Assembly: GCA_019828545.1 (NCBI GenBank)
Contig: JACVRA010000175.1
Coordinates: forward strand, 62,001-126,000
Reading direction: 5' to 3'
DNA from: Paracamarosporium sp. OC-R06-R3
Lineage: Eukaryota; Ascomycota; Dothideomycetes; Pleosporales; Didymosphaeriaceae
Length of the DNA stretch: 64,000 bases
Within the stretch, counting starts at the first letter, position 1. Every line of letters starts with the position of its first letter. The translations under genes and the position numbers were made by a program. Shown piece after piece: positions 56,416 through 64,000 of the stretch. The notes beneath the pieces are model-generated. The model did not search any database and was not told where the DNA came from. It saw only the letters and a list, made by a program, of their open reading frames with translations.

Positions 56416-58141
56416 ATGCATATTTTCTTTTTGCTGTCACTCTCCCTACCCTGGATCGCCAGCGGTCAATACGCTTCGTATCCGACGCGTCATCGAGATC
56501 AAGCACAAGTCACGCTCCCATCTGGAACCCTCGTCAATGGCCTCATCGAAGCCAATTTCTCTTCCGTCCGCCAGTTCTTGGGTATTCCTTTTGCACAACC
56601 GCCCGTCGGCGATCTTCGCTGGGAACCCCCGCTCGCCAACAACCTTTCCTCGCCCATTAACGCGACAACATATGGGCAATCTTGCACACAGTTCCAGCCG
56701 CTCACACCTAATTTAGAGAACCAAGATGTACCGCAGTTGTCAATCCAGAACCAAGAGACGGGAGAAGATTGTTTGACTCTGAGCTTGTGGACGCCTACGA
56801 ATGCGACTAGGCTTCCCGTCGTCATCTTCTTCTATGGCGGCGGTTGGTACACAGGAGGCCAAGACGTGCCATATACGATTCCAACGCAGTGGGTGCAAAG
56901 GACGAAGGACTTGATTGTCGTGAAACCAAAGTAAGTCCACCATATGAGATGACGTGGGACGGTGTTAAGTATACTAGCTCGAGAGGGAACATTTTTGGGT
57001 ACCCGAATGCGGAGGGAGCGACAAATCAGAACCTCGGCATGCTTGATCAGCGACTTGCGTAAGGTTACTGTGCATTGTTTAGAATCCAGGGACTAATCTG
57101 ATGCAGCGTTGAATGGGTACGCGATAACATTGAAGCGTTTGGTGGTGATAATTCTAAGATTACCATCTGGGGTCAATCGTCCGGTGCAGAACAAGTCGAT
57201 TTCTACAATTTTGCTTGGCATGAAGATCCTATCGTCCAAGGCCTCATTATGAACTCGGGTACTGCGTTCATTGAGGACGGGTCGGGGCCTAAGTTCTCCA
57301 ATTTCTCTTATGTGGCCGCGCAGGTAGGCTGCGGGAATAGCACCAACGCCACAGCTGAGCTTGATTGCATGAAGGCAGTTGATGCTGCGATGATTGAACA
57401 GGTCATTGCAGATAATCTAAACGGAGGAGGGGTCCCACCACTAGCATTTGGCGCATCGGCTGATGAGAAAATTGTGCCCTCTAATCTGACAAAGTGGGCT
57501 CTTGAGGGCAAGATCACGAAAGTGGTGAGTGAAATCTTGTAGCGACAAGCGTAAGATGAGACAGACCAGCAAGTTGACGAATTGAGCAGCCAGCTATTAT
57601 TGGAATAGACCAGAACGAGGGGGTTGGATTTGTGACATACAACGCCGATGGACCGAGCGCAGAAGATCAAGTCCTGTCAGAATTCTGGTTCCAAACGATC
57701 TTCCTTTGTCCCTCGTTCAGGACTTCAAAGTAAGCAATTGCTTGATATGCACAATGTGTGTAGCCAACTCTTCAGGCTGCTAATGAGTCTCTTAGGCTCC
57801 GTGCTTTAGCAGGTCTACCAACCTACCGTTATATGTATGCCGGGAACTTCAGCAATGTCTCTCCGCGGCCATGGATGGGGGCTTACCACGGCTCCGAACT
57901 ACCGATGCAGTTTGGTACCCACGGCAACTATAGAGGTGTGTCAACGTCGTACCAGATCGCTGTCAGCGAAGCAATGCAGGACGCGTATCGCGCATTTATC
58001 AATGATCCGCACGCTGGGCTGAAGGAGCAGGACTGGCCAGCCTTTACGGGGAACCACGATGTTGTGAGGTGGTTTGCAAGCAATGGTACAGTTGCTATAA
58101 ATGTAGTCGGGGGGCTGAAGGTATGGGAAGACCAGTGTTGA
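56416..58141 (+). CDS. secreted type-B carboxylesterase/lipase
   Basis: Five exons (56416-56930, 56978-57058, 57107-57524, 57590-57729, 57796-58141) give 499 residues. I chose the ATG at 56416 because it gives a clean signal peptide, MHIFFLLSLSLPWIASGQ; an in-frame ATG at 56329 would bury it. Type-B signatures follow: RQFLGIPFAQPPVGDLRW, EDCLTLSLWTP, VVIFFYGGGWYTGG (oxyanion hole), and GDNSKITIWGQSSGAE with the nucleophile Ser about 223. The acid is Glu about 348 in GIDQNEGVG, and the base His about 416 in YHGSELPMQFG. The triad is complete. The usual GESAGG motif reads GQSSGA. Substrate is not predictable; fungal relatives cleave esters of lipids, feruloyl groups or host compounds. Confidence 0.9.
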
Positions 58142-58884
58142 AGGTTTGGCTTGCTAGCGTAAAGGTGTGAAAGGCATTATCGCCTTGACGTTTCGTGGGA
58201 TACCAGATGCTGTGCACCTTCGATTCCGAATGTCACAGGACGCTAATCATTCCATCAACTTCAGGGAGACCAATAAGTAATGGAGGTCAGACCAATAAAC
58301 CAAAAGGGTTAGGGTGTGTTGGGATAGGGTTAGAGCTGGAAGTCTTTCCCTCATGTGGTTTAGAATCTTTAATCGGTCCTCGATTACTTATTGGTCTGCT
58401 CGCGAACGCTTGCCCAAATTCAGGCTTCAATACGGCGCAACTGTTTTTCGTGTCCTTTGACCAGTCTTCGCAGATGTGAAACGCTATTGCGGTAGGTGCC
58501 GTGAAGTGGTTGGCTGGGCAGAGATCGTATCACCCGGTACATCATGCAACTATGCGCGTACGCGCGGTCCCGAAATATATCACTGTCACCCGACACGAGC
58601 TTCACATCCTATCACTTGCTTATTCCTTCGAAGGATTTCTGTCCGTCACAGCTCCGCGCGTTCGGTTCATAGGCGCACAGCCGCATGAATCCGCCCGAGT
58701 TTAAGATTAGCAATTTCTAGTTTTCCATCGTCCCGCTTCGCAACCTTGCCCTTGAATATACAGATGTCTCCATTGCGCCTCAGACCTTCTAGACAAACAC
58801 CCTTGACTCGAAGAAGACGCTGTAACCTCTTTCGGCCTGGCTAGAGCAGAGAAGCTGACCTAACAAGCTTCAGCAGGGAGACTA
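58142..58884. other. intergenic region with a small inverted-repeat element
   Basis: The 743 bp hold the TIR element listed separately and short unsupported frames at 58420-58704. No gene is seen. Confidence 0.5.
58267..58397. mobile_element. 131-bp element with terminal inverted repeats (MITE-like)
   Basis: The ends are AGACCAATAAGTAAT (58267-58281) and its exact reverse complement (58383-58397), with weaker matching further inward (gGAGGtC against cGAGGaC). AGACCAATAA recurs directly at 58289-58298. The interior contains two TTAGGG-like copies (about 58306-58314 and 58324-58331). There is no coding capacity. I see no convincing target-site duplication. A perfect 15-bp inverted pair at 131-bp spacing fits a miniature inverted-repeat element, but one copy alone does not prove mobility. 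Confidence 0.5.
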
Positions 58885-60058
58885 ATGTCTGCTCCGCCGT
58901 TCGAATGGACGGTTGAGGTTGAGGCCACTATTTTCTTAGCATTCATCCTGACAACCGTCAGTCTATGTCTTCATGAGGGTTCGCGGAAGATCAGAAAAGC
59001 TCGACCGGCAGCGTACGATCTCCTGCTATATTTTGCATGTGCAAGTACGCGCGCTACGCATCTTCTTCCTCGCTAACGATCCTAGGTGAACGTGGTCGTA
59101 ACAGACATTATCGCGTTATGGTGTAAGCTTGTTTGACTACTTTCGAACTGTTGCTGACGATCTGAAGTGGTAATTAAGGGCGCGTGTTCTAACACAGCTC
59201 TATCAAACCAGAGCGCACACGACGCGGATTTATTCGATAACGTACGATTCATGCTCCAAGACTATCACAATTAGGACTTGCTTATGCAAACTAGGTGTTC
59301 TTCGCCCTTGCAAATCTCAGAGCAGCGACCACTGTCTCTGTTAAACTCGCTGTCTTGTTCCTCTACAAACAAGTCTTCACACTGGACAATCCATGGTTCC
59401 GTCTTGCTTGGTGGGCGTGTTTCTTGTATTTGGTGCCTTGCTCTATGACGATCGACCTGACTTTCTACGGTATTGTTTTTATAAATAAGAGACGTACGCC
59501 TCACCTTCGTCTCCCGAATTTCCAATTCGGAAGGATCGCACTTGCCGTCGTCGCATGGCTAAACACTCTCGCTGACATGTCCATCTTGTTTCTGCCTCTT
59601 CCGTATTTGTTGAAGCTACACGTTCAGCGCTCGCAGAAGATAGCCCTAGGCGTACTGATTTGCATGGGATTTCTGTGAGTCCACCTCGCTTCATTGGGTT
59701 GAAACAGTGCGTACTAATCACGGGATGCAGTGCAACAGCTGGAACTTGGGCCTACGCCATCCTTCTTTCTGTGGCACTTACAAAGGGACATGACATGAGC
59801 CCCGCTCACGGAAATGCTGTTCTTCTTATCGCTTCGGTGATCGAATGTGCTATGGGTATATTTTGCGCGTGTCTGGCGACGTCGAAACCAGCGGTGTCTG
59901 TTCTGTGGCGCTGGCTCACGGCTGTACTGCACGGAAAGAACACGCGTGGCGACCTCACCGTCCTGCGACATCGAGCCGACAATCCTGAAACTCCACACGA
60001 TCTAGCGGACTTATCCGTCAAAGAGATAGCACAAGTACGCTCCCATCCATGTGTATGA
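58885..60058 (+). CDS. PTH11-like rhodopsin-domain membrane protein
   Basis: Five exons (58885-59040, 59086-59122, 59198-59241, 59295-59674, 59731-60058) give 314 residues. Intron 1 uses a GC donor (gcaagt) with a CTAAC branch site. Hydrophobic segments follow the fungal rhodopsin-domain order: IFLAFILTTVSLCL, AAYDLLLYFACVNVVV, NVFFALANLRAATTVSVKLA and VLFLYKQVF, WWACFLYLVPCSMTIDLTFY, IALAVVAWLNTLADMSILFL, CATAGTWAYAILLSVAL and GNAVLLIASVIECAMGIFCA. The LFLYKQVF and DMSILFLPLP motifs are typical of PTH11-like G-protein-coupled receptors. The C-terminal tail is short. A further splice (donor 60035) joining codons after 60104 could replace the last seven residues. Extracellular Cys-rich CFEM domain is absent. 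Confidence 0.75.
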
Positions 60059-60709
60059 GGGGCAGAAAACGGCCAGTACTCACATCGTCGTTCTAAATCC
60101 TTCAGCATAACGGAGCTTCTTGGACATGTCCTCTGTAACCGGGAATCAAATGGCCGTAAGTTCCTACCACAGAAATACAACAACGGTCCAATGAAGAAGT
60201 CGGATCGCACTCGTGGGGGTCTCCGGAAATACCGCCTTCCTATTGCGTGTGGTTATCATTGAGAGCTAGGCTTAGCCTGCCCTTGCTTCTCATTACATTC
60301 AACGCATAGCGAATGGACAAGTTGTGGAAGTACAATCAGATAGCTTGTAGCTCAGATTGACTCTTTGATGAATACGGTAAGTTTAAAAACAACGCGCAGC
60401 ATACACTATACTCACCAGTCTTTAAGTGATCCATCGGCAGGGTTTGGCTAAGTGCATAGCGACTCTAGTCTTTGCGAATGTAGCTACGTGGTACTACTCT
60501 ACGCAAATAGGCCACGAAACAAACCAATGATACCTAAATTCCTGAATGTTCTTCAAAGCATGTGATGGTAGAGTGCAAACGTTGTTCATGATACAACTTT
60601 CACGCCATGGTATTCCCACTAACTTATTTAAAGCCCTTAATTCCACCACACTGAATAGATGCCAACCAACACAGCGCTCAACTTAGGTAAACCTCAAACC
60701 CTCTGAATC
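60059..60709. other. AT-rich intergenic region
   Basis: The 651 bp hold the receptor 3' flank and the promoter of the first paralogue, with a TATA-like element at 60625. No gene is seen. Confidence 0.5.
60625..60633 (+). promoter_or_regulatory. TATA-like element (TATTTAAAG) of the first paralogue
   Basis: TATTTAAAG lies 85 bp before the ATG at 60710. The second paralogue has TATAAAGG at a similar distance. Confidence 0.4.
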
Positions 60710-61516
60710 ATGATGTCTTCGTCCACAGGCCAGTCTCTAGACGATGCCCACCAAATCCAGCCATATGTCACTACTCAAAAAGACCAATGTGCTACAGATA
60801 CATCAGCCAATGCTCGAGCCGAGAAACCCTTACCTCTAGGGAATAATCAGGAGGGAAGAATTCCTTGTGCAGCTTCCTCTGAAGATCACCCGAACAGCGA
60901 GCGTCTAACGAACAAAAATTTTCAAAGCCTGATTCCATCCACTCCTCTACGTATCACACACGAACTCGCAGTGCGTCTTGCCACGCTCCACAAAGTTCTC
61001 GGTGAAATCCAACACTCATACGACAACCGACGCAAGCTCATTGAACTGATGCACGAACAACCGTATGAACATGGTGGATATAATTTTGAAAATAGGAAGC
61101 ACCAAGAATATATTAAGAGCGTTTTGTGGCAGAACCTCCAATTTGAAAGGCTTGTCAAGCAGATGGTTGATGAAAGAGCTTACTGGGGCTCAAGGGAATT
61201 ACCGTCTTTCGAAAAACTGGTCAGCACGATCGAGGAATCAGGCCAAACTCTTCGTATTCACTCTACTGAGGTAATTCGGCTATGGGAGGTTGAGGCAGAG
61301 AGGCAGAGGCAGGAGACGCGCAATCTCTCCGAGCTATTTGAGGAGGGCGAGCGCTACTTTAAACTGCCACCGCAGGACTTGTTCAAATCTAACTGGAACT
61401 TTGCGGAAGCAGAAGGTAAGGGGAGTCAGCAGAATGGCGTAGACGGGAACATCGAATCAAACGATGGACATGCCACGGACAAGATTACGGGACCCCTTGA
61501 GGATCTATCTCTATGA
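60710..61516 (+). CDS. paralogue A of an unrecognised family, 268 residues
   Basis: An intronless gene starting MMSSSTGQSLDDAHQIQPYV, with a disordered first 70 residues. The core from about residue 80 is helical: LRITHELAVRLATLHKVLGE, HSYDNRRKLIELMHEQPYEH, HQEYIKSVLWQNLQFERLVK, then YWGSRELPSFEKLVS. The end reads FKSNWNFAEAEGKGSQQNG and an acidic tail. No signal peptide or membrane segment. I match no known family. The same blocks recur in the gene at 62258, so the frame is under protein-level constraint and the gene is real. It lies in an AT-rich, gene-poor part of the window, which is usual for lineage-specific genes. Function unknown. Confidence 0.7.
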   Translation: MMSSSTGQSLDDAHQIQPYVTTQKDQCATDTSANARAEKPLPLGNNQEGRIPCAASSEDHPNSERLTNKNFQSLIPSTPLRITHELAVRLATLHKVLGEIQHSYDNRRKLIELMHEQPYEHGGYNFENRKHQEYIKSVLWQNLQFERLVKQMVDERAYWGSRELPSFEKLVSTIEESGQTLRIHSTEVIRLWEVEAERQRQETRNLSELFEEGERYFKLPPQDLFKSNWNFAEAEGKGSQQNGVDGNIESNDGHATDKITGPLEDLSL

Positions 61517-62257
61517 GCGAGTTGGGAACACTAAGTCAAGTCTATCAATGAAGGGTTCGGCGATGAAAACAAGTCTCGATACAAGCGGTGGTGACGCACA
61601 GGCGATGATCATAGGATATCTTAAGGTCGTAGAGCCTTGTACCACCTGGCTAGCGCTGGAGCTCAGATTTCACATTTCATTGTTTATAGATCTTGTTCAT
61701 GTGTAGTATCTTCCTTTAGTATAGATTTTCACAATGAGATACTGTGATAACAAAGAGCTCTAACTATGTGTACTATATGTTTACACGCTACTCAATCTCG
61801 AAAATACTGACGAGTGGCTAATGATACATATGATCACTATATAGAAATAACAGTCCTATGAAGGAAGGTTTGGCGCATGACTCATACTAGCCTGCTACAC
61901 TTAATATGTCTCATAGGAAACAAGCTCGGAACATAACCCCACTCATATCGCCAAAATAGAGACTGTGTGCGTCTAGCAATGCTTTAATCTATTCTCTGAG
62001 TCTTTATCTTTGCAACAACCTACAGATTTCGACTGTGTACACCACTTCAGACATCGTCCTATAGATGGCTATAGAAGTTGATTCTAAATTATGACAACAT
62101 TGTGCAAATACACTGCACAACGGAAGCAAGATGGTTGACTCTAAACTATGTTGCGCGATACTTACTACTTTATAAAGGTCCCGCTATTCACAGAGTATAG
62201 TTTCTTCAAGAAAACATTCACTCGACAGAATCACAGTCTAGGAGTAACATTGGAACA
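61517..62257. other. AT-rich intergenic region between paralogues
   Basis: The 741 bp are AT-rich, with a TATA box at 62171. No gene is seen. Confidence 0.5.
62171..62178 (+). promoter_or_regulatory. TATA box (TATAAAGG) of the second paralogue
   Basis: TATAAAGG lies 87 bp before the ATG at 62258, at nearly the same spacing as in the first paralogue. Confidence 0.5.
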
Positions 62258-62935
62258 ATGATGCCTCCCACAATTCAAAGTGTCTCCACCAATGTCTCTA
62301 AGGCTAAATCTCATGGGCTTGCTCATCTTCAAGAGCATGGACGCTCTCTAGAACATTCGACCCTATTACGAGAGGGGAATCGATACTCAGCACGTCGCCC
62401 CTACCTCACCCCATTGACCACGCTACCTGATAAGTATGCTCATTTGGTCTATGATATCCACCGAAAGCTAGCCGACCTTAAGCAGTCAGTTGACAATCGC
62501 AAGCTGTTAATCAGGCTTGCCTACAAAGATTCTAACCTCCGTCCAGAAACTCAGGCCTACATTACCAAAGCCCGTCAGCAAAATTTCGAGTTTGATGTGC
62601 TCGTCAATGAAATGCGGCGTTCAGGCATCTACCTCGGTTGTGCTAACATGCCACCGTATGACGAGTTCATCAAAGCAGGATGTCTGGTTAATGGAGAGGT
62701 TTCCATAGCCCAGCTGGTTTACTGGGACAACGAAGTGGAAACTCTCCTTAGCGAAACGTGGAATTACTCGGAGTATATCTTTGAGAACAAGTACCACGAG
62801 AACATTCAGTATCAGCCAAAATCAGGTGTATTCACACCTGGATGGAGTTTCTCAAATGCAAATGCACAGGGCAAGGGTTCTAAACAGAGGAGTGATGCGT
62901 GCCGGAAGAAGCTAAATGTACCCCGGTCACAATAA
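62258..62935 (+). CDS. paralogue B of an unrecognised family, 225 residues
   Basis: An intronless gene with the same start pattern (MMPPTIQSVSTNVSKAKSHG). It aligns with paralogue A along the core: LTPLTTL with LIPSTPL, VDNRKLLIRL with YDNRRKLIEL, QAYITKARQQNFEFDVLVNE with QEYIKSVLWQNLQFERLVKQ, YLGCANMPPYDEFI with YWGSRELPSFEKLV, and TPGWSFSNANAQGKGSKQ with KSNWNFAEAEGKGSQQ. It lacks part of the central insertion of A and ends in a basic tail. No signal peptide. Divergence is substantial, so this is an old or fast-evolving tandem duplication. Function unknown. Confidence 0.72.
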   Translation: MMPPTIQSVSTNVSKAKSHGLAHLQEHGRSLEHSTLLREGNRYSARRPYLTPLTTLPDKYAHLVYDIHRKLADLKQSVDNRKLLIRLAYKDSNLRPETQAYITKARQQNFEFDVLVNEMRRSGIYLGCANMPPYDEFIKAGCLVNGEVSIAQLVYWDNEVETLLSETWNYSEYIFENKYHENIQYQPKSGVFTPGWSFSNANAQGKGSKQRSDACRKKLNVPRSQ

Positions 62936-63398
62936 CTGATAAAGAGCACCAGCTTGTGGAGAAGGCCGCAGTGTTCCATGTAAGAGTAAGCAGCTCGCGG
63001 GACATATCCGCTCAGGGTCCCCAAGAACGGAGCTTTTGCCAACCCGCAAGGATGCGATGCGACGGAAGACCTGGTCCGTTAATTTAGTATTATGCAAAAA
63101 TTATGGACGTAATCAAAGATGGCATGGCGTCAGGACCTAGATCAAGAGCTCCACCATCGGCATGTAGCACTCAACTATGTTTCATCAATTTTCCTGCGCT
63201 ATAGAATACGCTTCTTGGTGTTGGGGTGCACATTTGTGTGCACCCTTCGAAGGTTTGATGTATATGTTTTCATGAAAGCTCCCTTACGTTCGTGGTATCT
63301 ATGTAAATACATTGTTCCCGTGACCAAGTCTTCGACTAAAGCAGGATGCATCAATGAAACAGTTGTATGATAGTGGCAAAATCCGTTTCCACCACGCA
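62936..63398. other. intergenic region, no gene seen
   Basis: The 463 bp between converging genes contain only short frames. Confidence 0.5.
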
Positions 63399-64000
63399 TC
63401 AATAATGCTCCCAGGTCCCAATCGTATGGCCTTGCAACCTCGTTTTTGTCCAGTCCACACCATACTTATACGGCGCTAATATAGGCTCTTCATCAATACC
63501 ACAATGATCGTCACCATCTCTGCCCTGGAACCACCCAAGCGCATACGTCTTCCCCAGCTTCTCCAAGTGCGCCGTCATCTGCTTACTATCCAACTTCTCT
63601 GTGTCGACAAAGTTCACGAGCATCTTGCTCTGGTGGATGAATGCGAGGACTGAGGCCATCGTGCCGACCTGCCGTGGCATGAACTTATGCGAGCGATGAA
63701 CGTACACGACGCAAGCGACGCTGACAAGAAAGAAGATGATGGCGATGGAAAGGATGAAGGAAGACCAGAAGGAGCGGAACGTCTGGTCGGTATTTGCGCG
63801 GTCGTCGGAATCGTCTGGTCCCTCTTTATCATTACCGCTTTGGCCTGGAATGAACTTGTTGCCATCAACCGAGAAAGAGGAGACGCAGACGGTGAGCATT
63901 TCGGCGAGAATGGACCCCACACCAACCAAGGCTACAATATAATGTCGGTTGACGAGAGCCTTGAAAGGGAGGAGGATAGGGTTTGTACCGGTGTAATCGA
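63399..64000 (-). CDS. DUF3433 membrane protein, C-terminal part (cut by window end)
   Basis: The frame is open to the window edge, so only about 200 C-terminal residues are visible. They read DYTGTNPILLPFKALVNRHY followed by IVALVGVGSILAEMLTV, a membrane segment; a short extracellular loop with a net acidic character; FRSFWSSFILSIAIIFF and LVSVACVVYVH, another membrane segment; then FMPRQVGTMASVLAFIHQSK, LGWFQGRDGDDHCGIDEEPI and the end TIGTWEHY. The FMPR..TMASVLAF.HQS and GRDG..HCG motifs fit the fungal DUF3433 family of large multi-pass proteins with unknown function. The N-terminal half lies outside the window. Confidence 0.8.
   Translation of the reverse strand, partial: DYTGTNPILLPFKALVNRHYIVALVGVGSILAEMLTVCVSSFSVDGNKFIPGQSGNDKEGPDDSDDRANTDQTFRSFWSSFILSIAIIFFLVSVACVVYVHRSHKFMPRQVGTMASVLAFIHQSKMLVNFVDTEKLDSKQMTAHLEKLGKTYALGWFQGRDGDDHCGIDEEPILAPYKYGVDWTKTRLQGHTIGTWEHY

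Overview
The window is nuclear DNA of a filamentous ascomycete (Pezizomycotina), most likely a Dothideomycete of the Pleosporales type. The reasons are short spliceosomal introns (about 45-140 nt) with GT..AG ends and CTAAC/CTGAC-like branch sites, fungal-only families (PTH11-type rhodopsin domain, DUF3433, EthD, ChAPs, HIR3, HSM3, siderophore-type MFS) and small secreted and F-box-like families common in that order. The order-level call is an inference. There are no bacterial or phage features, no CRISPR array, and no rRNA or tRNA gene that I could recognise. I reconstructed 32 protein genes, mostly by splicing exons by eye and checking that every exon phase adds up.

Layout. 1-10.6 kb: BCS1-like AAA protein (cut by the window start), RRM protein, EthD protein, nitrilase, Kes1/Osh4 oxysterol-binding protein and a lysine-rich protein of unknown function. 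11-24.7 kb: siderophore-type MFS transporter divergent from PEX14, a small six-cysteine secreted protein, a 100-residue ORF, an F-box-like protein, an intradiol dioxygenase, a diacylglycerol/lipid kinase-like protein and a single-pass membrane protein. 25-32.7 kb: FEN1/asteroid-like nuclease divergent from phosphoglucomutase, then an alpha-acetolactate-decarboxylase-like protein divergent from a secreted FMN-dependent hydroxy-acid dehydrogenase. 33.7-55.2 kb: a HeLo-like/ubiquitin-like-domain protein, an RCC1-repeat protein, RPS16, ChAPs (BUD7/BCH1), HIR3, a secreted alginate-lyase-family protein, HSM3, RPC31 and an unknown 417-residue protein. 56.4-64 kb: a less gene-dense accessory stretch with a secreted carboxylesterase, a small terminal-inverted-repeat element, a PTH11-like membrane protein, two intronless paralogues of an unrecognised family, and a DUF3433 membrane protein cut by the window end.

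Most genes are housekeeping and are not organised as a pathway. Several pairs are divergent over short shared promoters (BCS1/RRM, SIT/PEX14, nuclease/PGM, RCC1/RPS16, ChAPs/HIR3, HSM3/RPC31). Points that stand out are a 7-nt microexon in PEX14, an initiator ATG that is the whole coding part of HIR3 exon 1, a GC-AG intron in the PTH11-like gene, a decarboxylase-like protein lacking a canonical metal-ligand histidine, a HeLo-like plus ubiquitin-like plus zinc-ribbon fusion, and the tandem unknown paralogues near the right end.
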